Origin: Arcobacter iocasae
GTDB lineage: Bacteria; Campylobacterota; Campylobacteria; Campylobacterales; Arcobacteraceae
DNA: 64,000 nt
NCBI RefSeq assembly: GCF_042214795.1
Contig: NZ_CP090177.1
Location: 310,001-374,000 of the forward strand
Direction of reading: 5' to 3'
Positions 53,124-63,550 of this stretch are shown here, piece after piece (position 1 is the first letter of the stretch; each line of letters begins with the position of its first letter). Under the pieces are notes generated by a model, which saw only the letters and a list, made by a program, of their open reading frames with translations, made no database searches and was not told where the DNA came from. The position numbers and the translations under genes are program-made.

Positions 53124-53833
53124 TTTATATATTTCCAAAAAGTATATTGTGCATATAGTTTTGATATTACAAACCCATGCCAACCATCTTTAAAACCTTG
53201 CTTTAAAATATAAAGTTTAAAAAATGTCCAATATGGATTTATAATTGCTTTTAAAATAGATTTTTTCTTATGATTAAGTGTCGAATATCTATTTTGTTTA
53301 GATATAAACTCATCAATATTTTCATACGCTAGATGAATCATATGATTTTTTAAATATCCTGCTTTTGTTTGAAGTTGAACACTTTCATGAACAGGTACTT
53401 CATTAAACTTTCCAAATTTTCTATTAAAAAGTCTGATTGAATAATCAGGATAAAGACCACATGTTTTAATATTTTTTCCAAAGAAGTTATTTAATCTTGC
53501 AACAAAATATCCATTGGCACTAGGGGTTTCTAAAGTTTTTAAAATCTCATTTCTTAATTCTTTTGTGATTCTTTCATCACTATCTAAAACAAAGACCCAA
53601 TCATAAGATGCAAGTTCAATTGCTCGATTTTTTTGAGCACCAAAACCTCTCCACTCTTCTTCAAAAACCTTAGCACCTAATTCACTTGCAATCTTACAAG
53701 TATTGTCATTAGAACCACTATCAAGTATTAATACTTCATCTGCAAATAAAGATGACTTTATAGCATCACCTATAAATTTCTCTTCATTTTTTGTAATTAT
53801 TACTATTGAAAGTTTATTTATAGATGTGTTCAT
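53120..53833 (-). CDS. GT2 glycosyltransferase (WaaE/KdtX-like)
   Basis: 237 residues. GT2 features: LSIVIITKNEEKFIGDAIKS, DEVLILDSGSNDNT, and DWVFVLDSDERI with the DXD-type motif. WaaE-like enzymes add beta-glucose to core heptose. The chosen ATG (53833) is preceded by GGAAGA; an ATG 13 codons upstream is possible. It overlaps the acyltransferase gene by 20 bp and the GT9 gene by 4 bp. Confidence 0.87.
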   Translation of the reverse strand: MNTSINKLSIVIITKNEEKFIGDAIKSSLFADEVLILDSGSNDNTCKIASELGAKVFEEEWRGFGAQKNRAIELASYDWVFVLDSDERITKELRNEILKTLETPSANGYFVARLNNFFGKNIKTCGLYPDYSIRLFNRKFGKFNEVPVHESVQLQTKAGYLKNHMIHLAYENIDEFISKQNRYSTLNHKKKSILKAIINPYWTFFKLYILKQGFKDGWHGFVISKLYAQYTFWKYIK

Positions 53834-54704
53834 ACTGATTCTTCCATCTTTTATGTAACCAAAACCATTCATTTGGTTTGCTTTTTATTACTTCTTCTGT
53901 AATATCTGCTTGCTTTTGAACACACTCTAAAATATCTTTTTCTTTATCTTCACTGTTTGCTACTTCAAATGATTCATAAAACTCTATTTCATATTTCTCA
54001 TTATCAAGTGATTTTATAAACGCAGGGATAATAACTGCATTAAATTTTTTTGCTAAAACTGCAGCACTTGGAGTATGTCTTGCTTTTTTACCAAAAAAAT
54101 CTATTAAAATACCCTCTTCATTTTTTGTATTTTGATCAACTAAAATCCCAACTGGTCTATTTTTTTTCAAAGCTGTTAACATACCTTTCATAGCACCACT
54201 TTTACTTAATAGTTCTACATCAAACTGCTCTCTATTTTTAGTTAAGATTTTATTCATCACTTCACTTTCTAAGTCTCTTCCTACTATAGATAAAGGAGTA
54301 AGTTTAGCAGCAATTGCCAATGATAAAAGCTCCCAATTCCCATAATGAGCAGTCATGATAATAATTTTTCTATTCTGCTTAATAAGACTTGTTAATAAAT
54401 CTTCATTTTTAAAGCTTACCTTATTTAGTACTTCCTCTTTTGTTGCACCTTGATTTCTAATAAAATCAGCAAGAGTATAAATTAAGTTTTTATAACACCC
54501 TTTTATAATATTAATTTTTTCATCTTCACTTATTTTATCTTCATAAGCAAGGTCTAAATTTGCTTTAGCAATTTTTCTATGTTTTTTATCTATAGTATAA
54601 AAAAATATTGCTCCTGATTTTAAAATAAAATCCATAATACACTTAGGAGTATATAGTGTTATAAATCTAAATGTATAAAATAACCCAAGATAAATACTAT
54701 CCAT
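53814..54704 (-). CDS. htrB: Lipid A acyltransferase (LpxL/HtrB-like)
   Basis: 296 residues. Secondary acyltransferase that adds a fatty acid to lipid A at the inner membrane. The HX4(D/E) catalytic motif is TAHYGNWELLS, followed by GILVDQNTKNEEG and FFGKKARHTPS. An N-terminal hydrophobic segment anchors it. It overlaps waaC by 8 bp; waaC-htrB adjacency is the usual start of the Campylobacter LOS locus. Confidence 0.92.
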   Translation of the reverse strand: MDSIYLGLFYTFRFITLYTPKCIMDFILKSGAIFFYTIDKKHRKIAKANLDLAYEDKISEDEKINIIKGCYKNLIYTLADFIRNQGATKEEVLNKVSFKNEDLLTSLIKQNRKIIIMTAHYGNWELLSLAIAAKLTPLSIVGRDLESEVMNKILTKNREQFDVELLSKSGAMKGMLTALKKNRPVGILVDQNTKNEEGILIDFFGKKARHTPSAAVLAKKFNAVIIPAFIKSLDNEKYEIEFYESFEVANSEDKEKDILECVQKQADITEEVIKSKPNEWFWLHKRWKNQYEHIYK

Positions 54705-55707
54705 TTAATAAATTCTTTGCCTCTTCTATAATAATATTTTCATCAATTTCTCTAATTGAAAAATCATTTTTATCTAATTTGAAATGATTTACTTTACTAT
54801 TAGATTTTACTATTTTATTTATTGAAGTTTGATAAATCCTATTAATAGGTGTTGGACCAAAAATAGTTATAGATGGAATATTAAAAGCCCATGCCATGTG
54901 TGTAGGCCCAGTATCATTTCCTATTAATAAATCTGATTTTGAGATAAATGCTTTTAAACTATTAAGATTTATTTTTGGCAAAACTTTTATAAACTTAGAA
55001 TTATTTTCAAGCCATAAGGCTTTCTCTTTTTCACTATCGCTACCCCAAACTACAACACAATTCTCTTTTAACTCATTAGCTATTATTAAGAACTTCTCTT
55101 TTGGATAATTTCTACTTTCCCAAGTTGAGCCAATCACAAAAACTATATTCTTTTTATCTTTTTCCAAATAATCATAAATAATAGGATTTTCATCTTTATA
55201 AAATAAAAAAGGCTCTTTTTCTAAGATCATTTTTGAACTAATTTCAAAATCTAAAGGAGAAGATAATACTTTTACATTTCTATCAATCGTATTTTCATCA
55301 TATGCTATTGATACTTTTTTATTGTAAAAAAGTGAAGCACTCTTTTCTCTTATTGAGTTTTTGTCAAAACCTGCAACACTCTTTCCTAGAAGTCTTGACA
55401 CAATTGCTGATTTAATTAAACCTTGGGCATCAATTACTAAGTCATAATTGTTTTTTGAATAGTTTTTTATTAGTTTTATTTGATTAAAAATTTCTAGTTT
55501 ATTTTTTTTTATTGATTTTAGATTTACACTATAAATATTATTAATATGTGGATTATTTTGTAAAACTTGTGAGAAACTCTCTTCTACAAACCAATCAATC
55601 AAAATATCTGGATAATTCTTTTTTATATATTGTAAAGCTACCATGGCATGAATAATATCACCCATTGCTGATAGCTTTACAATTGCAAGCTTCTTAATTT
55701 GATTCAT
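54697..55707 (-). CDS. waaC: LPS heptosyltransferase I
   Basis: 336 residues, GT9. It adds the first heptose to Kdo. WaaC marks: AIVKLSAMGDIIHAMVALQY, WFVEESFSQVLQNNPHI, YDLVIDAQGLIKSA and SKSDLLIGNDTGPTHMAWAF. It begins 3 bp after the ppx-like gene and overlaps htrB by 8 bp. The true core locus runs from here to waaF. Confidence 0.92.
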   Translation of the reverse strand: MNQIKKLAIVKLSAMGDIIHAMVALQYIKKNYPDILIDWFVEESFSQVLQNNPHINNIYSVNLKSIKKNKLEIFNQIKLIKNYSKNNYDLVIDAQGLIKSAIVSRLLGKSVAGFDKNSIREKSASLFYNKKVSIAYDENTIDRNVKVLSSPLDFEISSKMILEKEPFLFYKDENPIIYDYLEKDKKNIVFVIGSTWESRNYPKEKFLIIANELKENCVVVWGSDSEKEKALWLENNSKFIKVLPKINLNSLKAFISKSDLLIGNDTGPTHMAWAFNIPSITIFGPTPINRIYQTSINKIVKSNSKVNHFKLDKNDFSIREIDENIIIEEAKNLLNG

Positions 55708-55710
55708 AAA

Positions 55711-57180
55711 CTACTTTATTTTGATTTTAATGCCCTTTGGCATTTGTAATTTATCTATTTCACTTTTGACTAGATAAATATCACTTTCCATATCAATACA
55801 TAGTTTACTATCTTTTAAGTTATACTCTACTTTTGGTGCTGATAAGTCATTGTTAATTAGAAGATTCAAAGATATCATAAAAGACAGCCATTGCATGGTT
55901 TCCAAAGGAGGTAGAAGCATTTTATGTCTGATTATGTCTCTTTGCATTGGTAATGATTTTTTTGAGAATTTTATAATATGTGCAACTGTAACTCTAGAAC
56001 TATGTAGAAAATCATAATTCAAGCCATTTAATATAAAATCAGCTGTACTATCATTTCCTTTATAAAAATTCAGACTATTTCCAATAGAGTGCAGTTTTGA
56101 GGCTATTACTAATAGGGTCCTATATTTATCATCTAGTTGATGAATTGGCTTTAATGTATCAAATATTTTTCTTGCATTTGAGCCAAAATATGCACTTGTT
56201 TTTTCATCAACTTGAAATCTATCAAGTAAACTTCGAACACTTACATTAAAATTACTTGGAAATTTACAATTGGAGTTTCTTAATAAATCAGTTAAATAAA
56301 CACCTTCTCTTACACCTGCTCCAGATGTTACAACTTCTTGTGTATTTAACTCATTTAAAATAGTAGAAAAAATAAAAGTTCCCTCTTTTATAGTGTCAAA
56401 CCTATCTTTTTTTACACCTAAGAGTTTTAACTCATTATTATTCTTTGAATTGTATATAGTTTCAAATAAATCTCTATTTGAATTTACATTATATTTAAAA
56501 CCATGAAGAACATCTAAAGGATAATAGTTCTTTTTCATAATTACTTTACTTAATGCTCTTATACTTCCACCAATACCTATTACAGTACTTGGTATTTCAT
56601 ATCCACACGACTTGAGTTCTTCTAGCTTATTTAAAATATATTTTTTAGCACCTTCCATATCTCCCTTAGAAAAAAACAGTTCCCCTAATCTAACTGTTCC
56701 AATATCTAAAGATAAAACATGCTCTATATTTTTATTTCTAACTATCGCAAATTCGGTCGATCCCCCACCAATATCCACAGTTACAAAATCATCAGCTTTT
56801 ATTAAATTAAGAGCAGCAACTCCACCAAAATATGCTTCTTTTGTACCCTCAATTACTTTAATATCTAAACCTAATTCATTCTTTACTCTATTTACAAAGA
56901 TTTTTGAATTGGGAGCATCTCTCATAGCAGAAGTTGCTACACAAAAGATTTTTCTAGATTTTAAAGATTTTGAAATATTTAAGAAAGATTTTAGAGAGTT
57001 AAATGCTCTTTCCATGGGAACTTCTTGCAAGTTCCCAGCATTTTCATAAGAGCCTTCTGAGATTTTAACTCTGGCTTTAGTTTCATTTACAAGATGAAAA
57101 GCAAAACGGCTACTTTTCTGCATTACAACCATACGCATTGAGTTAGACCCAATGTCTATAACAGTTGTAATCTTAGCCAT
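55711..57180 (-). CDS. Ppx/GppA phosphatase
   Basis: 489 residues. The actin-like ATPase fold begins TVIDIGSNSMRMVV (phosphate loop 1). Second loop TVDIGGGSTEFAIV is present, and the catalytic Glu lies in the VIEGTKEAYFGG region. The C-terminal 200 residues form the HD-like Ppx domain. Such enzymes split polyphosphate or convert pppGpp to ppGpp; which one is not decided by sequence. It sits between the ferredoxin gene (3-bp gap) and waaC (3-bp gap). Confidence 0.88.
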   Translation of the reverse strand: MAKITTVIDIGSNSMRMVVMQKSSRFAFHLVNETKARVKISEGSYENAGNLQEVPMERAFNSLKSFLNISKSLKSRKIFCVATSAMRDAPNSKIFVNRVKNELGLDIKVIEGTKEAYFGGVAALNLIKADDFVTVDIGGGSTEFAIVRNKNIEHVLSLDIGTVRLGELFFSKGDMEGAKKYILNKLEELKSCGYEIPSTVIGIGGSIRALSKVIMKKNYYPLDVLHGFKYNVNSNRDLFETIYNSKNNNELKLLGVKKDRFDTIKEGTFIFSTILNELNTQEVVTSGAGVREGVYLTDLLRNSNCKFPSNFNVSVRSLLDRFQVDEKTSAYFGSNARKIFDTLKPIHQLDDKYRTLLVIASKLHSIGNSLNFYKGNDSTADFILNGLNYDFLHSSRVTVAHIIKFSKKSLPMQRDIIRHKMLLPPLETMQWLSFMISLNLLINNDLSAPKVEYNLKDSKLCIDMESDIYLVKSEIDKLQMPKGIKIKIK

Positions 57181-57183
57181 TTG

Positions 57184-57438
57184 TTATACCTCTTCTTCCT
57201 GTAATTGGTTATATTTAAATCTCAATTCTTCCATAGTTTCTTGGTTATCTGGGTCAACTATAATACAATCAACTGGACAAACTTCAACACACGCAGGCTC
57301 TTCATAATGGCCTACACATTCAGTACATCTGTCAGAATCTATTATATAAATTGGATCACCCTCTTCAATTGCCATGTTAGGACATTCTTCTCTACATGCA
57401 TCGCAAGCGATACACTCATCTGTGATTATTAAAGACAT
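57184..57438 (-). CDS. 2[4Fe-4S] ferredoxin (Allochromatium type)
   Basis: 84 residues. First cluster CX2CX2CX3C at C9, C12, C15 and C19. Second cluster C38-X2-C41-X8-C50-X3-C54 with the longer X8 loop and a C-terminal tail, as in Alvin-type ferredoxins. An extra Cys58 follows. It is a cytoplasmic one-electron carrier and the first gene of the ppx-waaC-LPS transcript; the co-expression probably has no direct functional meaning. Confidence 0.93.
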   Translation of the reverse strand: MSLIITDECIACDACREECPNMAIEEGDPIYIIDSDRCTECVGHYEEPACVEVCPVDCIIVDPDNQETMEELRFKYNQLQEEEV

Positions 57439-57585
57439 ACTAAACTTCCTATTTTTTAAAATTAATTTATGGAGTTATAACCTAATATTTATTAAAAATT
57501 TCTTTAATTAGACTAATATTAATAACAGTTTTGCTAAAAATAAGAAATTTAAGGATAATTTTAAAAATCAAAATTTATTAGATTA

Positions 57586-57613
57586 AAAAGAAGAGTAAAA
57601 TTACTCTTCTTTT
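57586..57613 (-). terminator. Terminator after gltD
   Basis: A perfect 13-bp stem AAAAGAAGAGTAA (57586-57598) / TTACTCTTCTTTT (57601-57613) with a 2-base nominal loop. On the minus strand it ends in a T-run and touches the gltD stop codon. The rest of 57439-57612 is AT-rich and probably contains the ferredoxin promoter. Confidence 0.8.
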
Positions 57614-58986
57614 TATATAAATTTAGAAAGAATTATTTTCGCTGCTTCTCTTCCATCAAGTGAAGCAGTTACAGCTAAGTGAGCGCCTCTTTGACAATCT
57701 CCACCTGCATAAACTTTTTTATTAGAAGTGATATAGTTATTTGTTTCTACACCACCCCATGAATTAGTTTTTATTTTTAAATCTTTTAGAAATGTTGGAA
57801 CTTCTGGTTTAAATCCTAATGCTAAAATTATAACATCAGCCTCTTCAAAATATTCACTTCCCTCATTTATTACAACTTTTTGTCTACCTGTTCCATCTGG
57901 TTCGCTCATAGAAGTAGTTAATACTTCTATTTTAACAGCTTTCCCATCTTCCACAACAAAAGATTTAGGAGAAGCATTAAATACATATTCTACACCCTCT
58001 TCTTTTGCATTTACAACTTCTTTTTTAGATCCAGGCATATTTGCTTCATCTCTTCTATAAAGGCATTTAACAGTTCTTGCACCTTCTCTAACAGAAGTTC
58101 TTACACAGTCCATAGCTGTATCTCCACCACCAATAACAACTACATTTTTATCTGTTACATCAATGAAGTCATCAGTTTTATTTCCGAAATTTCTTTTTTG
58201 AACAGCTGTTAAAAATTCCATTGCTAAATGAACATTTGAAGAGTTTTCACCCTCAATTCCAGTATAGTTACCTAAAGTTGAACCAATTCCAAGATAAATT
58301 GCATCAAATTCTTCTTCTAAATCTTTTGCAGATTTATCTTTTCCAATTTCACAATTTAAATGTAATTTCATACCAGCTTTTACTAACCACTCAACTCTTC
58401 TTTGAACTACAGTTTTGTCAAGTTTAAACCCTGGAATTCCATAAGTTAAAAGTCCACCTGCTCTATCAGATCTTTCAAAAAGCTCTACTTGAATACCTCG
58501 TCTTAGTAAAAAAGTAGCTGCTGATAAACCACTTGGTCCTGAACCAATGATTGCAACTTTTTTATCACTAGTTATTCCTGGATATTTTGGTTCCATTCCC
58601 TTTTCAAAAGCTTTTTCACTAATATGAGTTTCAATAGCTCCTATTGAAATAGCTCCATGACCTGTATTTAAAGAACAGGCACCTTCACATAGAACATCTT
58701 GAGGACAAATTCTTCCTAAGATTTCAGGGAAAGGAGATGTTTCATTAGATAAGGCAAATGCCAAATCCAAATTTTTATTCGCTGTTTGTTTTAACCATGC
58801 AGGAATATAGTTTCCTAAAGGACATCCAGTATGACAATATGGGTCACCACATTGCATACATCTATCAGATTGCTCTTTTGCTTTTCCATTACTAAAAACT
58901 TCATATATTTCACCAAAATCTTTTAATCTTTGTAAAACATCTCTTTTTTCAGGACTGATTCTTTCAAATTTAGTAAAGTTTAACAT
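57613..58986 (-). CDS. gltD: Glutamate synthase small subunit
   Basis: 457 residues. It takes electrons from NADPH and passes them via FAD and Fe-S clusters to GltB. N-terminal cysteine pattern CMQCGDPYCHTGCPLGN binds [4Fe-4S] clusters. FAD site VAIIGSGPSGLSAA and NADPH site VVVIGGGDTAMDC are both present. One base separates it from gltB, so the two are co-translated in a fixed ratio. Confidence 0.96.
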   Translation of the reverse strand: MLNFTKFERISPEKRDVLQRLKDFGEIYEVFSNGKAKEQSDRCMQCGDPYCHTGCPLGNYIPAWLKQTANKNLDLAFALSNETSPFPEILGRICPQDVLCEGACSLNTGHGAISIGAIETHISEKAFEKGMEPKYPGITSDKKVAIIGSGPSGLSAATFLLRRGIQVELFERSDRAGGLLTYGIPGFKLDKTVVQRRVEWLVKAGMKLHLNCEIGKDKSAKDLEEEFDAIYLGIGSTLGNYTGIEGENSSNVHLAMEFLTAVQKRNFGNKTDDFIDVTDKNVVVIGGGDTAMDCVRTSVREGARTVKCLYRRDEANMPGSKKEVVNAKEEGVEYVFNASPKSFVVEDGKAVKIEVLTTSMSEPDGTGRQKVVINEGSEYFEEADVIILALGFKPEVPTFLKDLKIKTNSWGGVETNNYITSNKKVYAGGDCQRGAHLAVTASLDGREAAKIILSKFI

Positions 58987-58987
58987 C

Positions 58988-61900
58988 TTAATCTCCCTTA
59001 TCCGGATCTAATGGTAGAACTGTCATATTTTTTGGTTTTACCATCCAAAAATTTCTTATTTGTGGTCTAAAATTATCTAATATTAAAGCTGCTCTTTCTG
59101 ACTCAGTTTCATTAAAATAATCCATTAATAATCTTTTTAAATACAATCTTTCTCGTTCAGTATCATCTGTATCAATTCTAACGGCTTCTATTAATTCTTG
59201 ATTCATTTTATCAATAAAAGATTTTTCAGGGTCATAAATAAAAGATAATCCACCAGTCATACCAGCACCAAAATTTATACCTGTATCACCTAAAATTACA
59301 ACAATACCACCAGTCATATACTCACAAGCATTATCTCCTGTTCCCTCAACAACTGCAATAGCTCCTGAGTTTCTAACAGCAAATCGCTCACCTACTGCTG
59401 CTCGTACGTAAAGTTTTCCACCAGTTGCTCCATACAGACAAGTATTACCTGCACCTGCGAATTCTGGACCTTGGTGAGGAGTATTTACAATGATTTTACC
59501 ACCATTCATACCTTTACCAACATAATCATTTGCTGCGCCATAAAGGTTAATATTCATCCCTTTTGATAATAATGCACCCAAAGATTGTCCTGCAATTCCA
59601 TTTAACTCAAAAGTAATAGAGTTATCAGGTAAACCTTTATCCCCATAATATTTTGCAATTTCACCAGAAATCAAAGTACCAAATGATCTATTTAAGTTAC
59701 AAATAGTCTCTTTTATTTTAATTGGCATTTTAGGATTTTCTATTGTTCTATGAACTTTTTTTAATAATGCTTTTTCAAACTCATTTTTATCATATGGCTC
59801 GTTTCTTAGCTTTTGACAGGTATCAACTCCATCTATTCTTCTTAATATATTTTGGAAATCAAACTTTTGTGCAAACTCATCATCAATTACTTTTAATAAG
59901 TCACTTCTTCCTACTATCTCTTCAATAGTTTTATACCCCAATGATGCAAGTATTTTTCTAACATCTTCACCAATAAATGTGAAGTAAGAGATAAGTCTAT
60001 CAACTGTACCTGTAAAAAATGCTCTTAAATCTTCATCTTGAGTAGCAACTCCCACAGAACATTTATTTGTGTGACAGATTCTCAAAATCTTACAACCTAA
60101 AAGTGTAAGTGCTGCTGTTCCAAAGGCATAAGACTCAGCCCCTAACATTGCAGCTTTTACAACATCAAGTCCTGTTTTAAGTCCACCATCTGTTTGAAGA
60201 TGAACAGATTCTCTTAAACTATTTGCTTTTAAGGCATTATGAGCTTCTGAAAGACCCATTTCCCAAGGATTACCTGTATGCTTAATAGATGTCAAAGGAG
60301 CTGCTCCTGTACCACCATCTGCACCTGAGATAACAATTCTATCAGCATATGCTTTTGCAACACCTGCTGCAATTGTTCCAACACCAATAGTTGATACTAA
60401 TTTAACTGTAATTTTTGCTTCTGGATTGATTTGTTTTAAATCAAAAATCAATTGAGCTAAATCTTCAATAGAATAAATATCATGATGTGGTGGAGGTGAA
60501 ATAAGAGTAACACCTTCAACTGTATGTCGTAAACTTGCAATCAATGGAGTTACTTTATGTCCAGGTAATTGTCCACCTTCACCTGGTTTTGCACCTTGTG
60601 CAACTTTGATTTGAATCTCTTGGGCACTTCTTAAATATCCAGGAGTTACCCCAAATCTTCCAGAAGCTACTTGTTTAATTTTAGAGTTTTTAATTGTTCC
60701 AAATCTTTTTTGGTCTTCTCCACCCTCACCTGAGTTACTCATACCACCTATTGTATTCATAGCTGTTGCCATTGCTTCATGAGCTTCAGGAGAGATAGAA
60801 CCTAAAGACATAGCAGCTGTTGCAAATCTTTTGAAAATATCATCTAAAGACTCAACTTCACTAATATCTATTGCTTTTCTATCTGAATTAAATTCAAAGA
60901 AATCTCTAATAAATTTTTTATCTCTATTATTTACAAGTTCTCGTAAAGTATCAAAATCTGTAATATCTTCTTTATCTTTTGCTTTTTTATTATGCATTGC
61001 ATTTGTAGTAGCTGGACCATAATCATGGTACTCACCACCATTAATATATTTATAAAATCCACCTAAATTTAATGGGAACATATAAGTATCATCAGAGTAC
61101 GCATTAAAATGAATTTTTTCTATTCTCTCTTCAATATCAGCATAACCAAGACCTGCTAAATCAGAATGACTCCCATGAAAACAATCATTGATAATCTCAT
61201 CACTTAATCCAATTACATCAAAAAGTGTTGAATTTCTATACGAAGCTACTGTACAAATACCCATTTTAGACATGATTTTTAATAATCCTGCATTTATTGA
61301 TTTTAGAGTATTTTTAAGTAATTCTTGCATCTCATATTTTGAAATTTCATTTCTACTAAATAAAGAAACAACTGAACCATACATCATGTATGGATAAATA
61401 GCTGTAACACCATAAGCTAAAAGAACAGCTGCCATATGTGCATCATAAACTTCACCAGTTACTGCTACTAATGATACTTGATGTCTAATACCAACTTCTA
61501 GAAGTCTTTTATTTAAATATCCCACAACCATAGCAGCAGGTATAATTTTATTATCTTTAGAACCTTTTCTATCATCTAAAATTATTACTGTAATATTATC
61601 TTCATTAATTGCTCTTATAACTTTTTGTGATAAAAGCTCTAATGAAGACTTTAAATCAGTTTTAAAAGTAGTTGAGAAAATTTTATTTTTATATTGTGAA
61701 TTGTATCTTGGATTTGTACTATCTCCAAAAGATCTTAAAACATCATATTTCTCTTTCATCAAAATAGGACTTACCACTTTTAATCTTTTAGCATACTCAG
61801 GTTTTTCATCTAATATATTATAAATAGGGCCAAATCCTGTTTCTAAAGACATTACAACTTTTTCTCTATATGGATCAATAGGAGGGTTTGTAACTTGTGC

Positions 61901-63424
61901 AAATTTTTGTCTAAAATAGTCAGTAAAATTTCTATTTACCTTTGAAAAACATGCCATTGGTGTATCATCACCCATAGAACCAACTGGTTCTTTACCCTCT
62001 TTTGCCATTGGTTCAAGAACTTGGTCTAATACTTCATATGTGATATTAAAATATTTTTGTTTTGTCTCTATATCTTTAACTTTATAATCACTAGTATCTA
62101 TAAAAGACTCATCAATATACTCTTGTAAATATTCCATGTCTTTTGTTAACCATTGAACATAGTTTTGAGAAGATTTTAAATAATTATTGATATCTTCTTC
62201 TTTTAAAATTTTCCCATGATTAAGGTCTAGTCCAATCATTTGACCTGATTGTAATCTACCTCTCTCTAAGATATTATTTTCATCAATTTCTAATGTACCA
62301 TACTCTGATGTAATGTAAATTTTATGATTCTTTGTAATTACATATTTTGCTGGTCTTAACCCATTTCTATCAATCAAACAACCAATATGTCTACCATCTG
62401 TTAAAGATACTGCAGCTGGACCATCCCAAGCTTCCATTGAAGTAGATCTGTATTCATAAAATGCTCTTAAATCAGAATCCATTTGTGGTGCATTTTGCCA
62501 AGGTGCAGGAACTAAACTTCGTGCAGCCTTGAAAAAATCTACACCATTAGCAATCAAAAACTCAAACATGTTATCTAAAGATGCAGAATCAGATGAACCT
62601 GTTTGTAAAATAGGTAAGATTCTTTGTATCTCTTCATCACTAAATATTTCTGATTTTACTAATTCTGATTTCACTTCAACATTAAATCTATTTGCTTCTA
62701 CAGAGTTGATTTCTCCATTATGGGCTATTGCTCTAAATGGTTGAGCTAACTTCCATTTAGGAAGAGTATTTGTTGAAAATCTTTGGTGAAATAAGGCAAA
62801 TGAAATTTGAAAATCTTCATCTCTTAAATCAATATAAAAATGCTTAATATGTGTAGGCATAATAAGCCCTTTATAAGCGATTACTTTTGATGAGAATGTT
62901 GGAATATAAAAATCTTTATTATCTTTTAATTTATGCTCACACTCTTTTCTAGTAAGATATAACATAGCCTCAAATCTTTTTGATGACATTAAACTATTTG
63001 GTCTAACAAATATTTGTACAATATTTGGTAAACTTGCCAAGGCCTGTTCACCAAGGGCTTCAGTATCAACAGGAACTTTTCTAGTTAGTAATACTTTTAA
63101 ATCATTTTTTTCACAAAATTCTATAAATGTTTCTAATTCTGAATCTTCACTTGTAAATATCATAGCTACAGCATATGTTTCAGGTAAATCTATTCCTTCG
63201 TGAAAGGCAATTTTTCTCATAAATTTGTCAGGCATTGATAATAATAAACCAGATCCATCTCCAGTTTTACCATCAGCTGCCACTGCACCTCTGTGCATCA
63301 TTCGCTCTAGTGAATGAATAGCATCTTCTAAGTTACTATGACTTGGTCTTTTTTTTAAATCCGCTAGTAAACCAAAACCACAGTTATCTTTAAAAGATGT
63401 AAGTAAATCTAAATTACAACCCAT
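58988..63424 (-). CDS. gltB: Glutamate synthase large subunit
   Basis: 1478 residues, full length. It forms two glutamates from glutamine and 2-oxoglutarate. The propeptide ends before C15 (DN-CGFGLLADL), the N-terminal nucleophile of the amidotransferase domain (to about 400). A central domain and the FMN-binding synthase domain (about 790-1180) follow, with the 3Fe-4S cysteines in CKILRICHTNKCSVG. The C-terminal GXGXG beta-helix (about 1220-1430) is present. First gene of gltBD. Confidence 0.97.
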   Translation of the reverse strand: MGCNLDLLTSFKDNCGFGLLADLKKRPSHSNLEDAIHSLERMMHRGAVAADGKTGDGSGLLLSMPDKFMRKIAFHEGIDLPETYAVAMIFTSEDSELETFIEFCEKNDLKVLLTRKVPVDTEALGEQALASLPNIVQIFVRPNSLMSSKRFEAMLYLTRKECEHKLKDNKDFYIPTFSSKVIAYKGLIMPTHIKHFYIDLRDEDFQISFALFHQRFSTNTLPKWKLAQPFRAIAHNGEINSVEANRFNVEVKSELVKSEIFSDEEIQRILPILQTGSSDSASLDNMFEFLIANGVDFFKAARSLVPAPWQNAPQMDSDLRAFYEYRSTSMEAWDGPAAVSLTDGRHIGCLIDRNGLRPAKYVITKNHKIYITSEYGTLEIDENNILERGRLQSGQMIGLDLNHGKILKEEDINNYLKSSQNYVQWLTKDMEYLQEYIDESFIDTSDYKVKDIETKQKYFNITYEVLDQVLEPMAKEGKEPVGSMGDDTPMACFSKVNRNFTDYFRQKFAQVTNPPIDPYREKVVMSLETGFGPIYNILDEKPEYAKRLKVVSPILMKEKYDVLRSFGDSTNPRYNSQYKNKIFSTTFKTDLKSSLELLSQKVIRAINEDNITVIILDDRKGSKDNKIIPAAMVVGYLNKRLLEVGIRHQVSLVAVTGEVYDAHMAAVLLAYGVTAIYPYMMYGSVVSLFSRNEISKYEMQELLKNTLKSINAGLLKIMSKMGICTVASYRNSTLFDVIGLSDEIINDCFHGSHSDLAGLGYADIEERIEKIHFNAYSDDTYMFPLNLGGFYKYINGGEYHDYGPATTNAMHNKKAKDKEDITDFDTLRELVNNRDKKFIRDFFEFNSDRKAIDISEVESLDDIFKRFATAAMSLGSISPEAHEAMATAMNTIGGMSNSGEGGEDQKRFGTIKNSKIKQVASGRFGVTPGYLRSAQEIQIKVAQGAKPGEGGQLPGHKVTPLIASLRHTVEGVTLISPPPHHDIYSIEDLAQLIFDLKQINPEAKITVKLVSTIGVGTIAAGVAKAYADRIVISGADGGTGAAPLTSIKHTGNPWEMGLSEAHNALKANSLRESVHLQTDGGLKTGLDVVKAAMLGAESYAFGTAALTLLGCKILRICHTNKCSVGVATQDEDLRAFFTGTVDRLISYFTFIGEDVRKILASLGYKTIEEIVGRSDLLKVIDDEFAQKFDFQNILRRIDGVDTCQKLRNEPYDKNEFEKALLKKVHRTIENPKMPIKIKETICNLNRSFGTLISGEIAKYYGDKGLPDNSITFELNGIAGQSLGALLSKGMNINLYGAANDYVGKGMNGGKIIVNTPHQGPEFAGAGNTCLYGATGGKLYVRAAVGERFAVRNSGAIAVVEGTGDNACEYMTGGIVVILGDTGINFGAGMTGGLSFIYDPEKSFIDKMNQELIEAVRIDTDDTERERLYLKRLLMDYFNETESERAALILDNFRPQIRNFWMVKPKNMTVLPLDPDKGD

Positions 63425-63550
63425 TAACTGTCCTTTTAAAATTTTTTATTTATATTCCATAAAAGAGAGGGAGTATACCTTGTCTTTATTTAAAAAAGGG
63501 TTAATATTTTATCTTGTTTTTAGCACTACAAAAGGTAGTACAAATTAAAT

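Noticed and set aside
53124..53183. Longer start of the GT9 gene at 52017
   Set aside because: The extra 20 residues are an out-of-frame reading of the end of the GT2 gene; the ATGA junction at 53120-53123 is a standard coupled start.
56612..57049. 145-residue plus-strand frame inside the ppx-like gene
   Set aside because: Antisense shadow, with Ser/Phe-rich composition typical of reversed AT-rich coding DNA.
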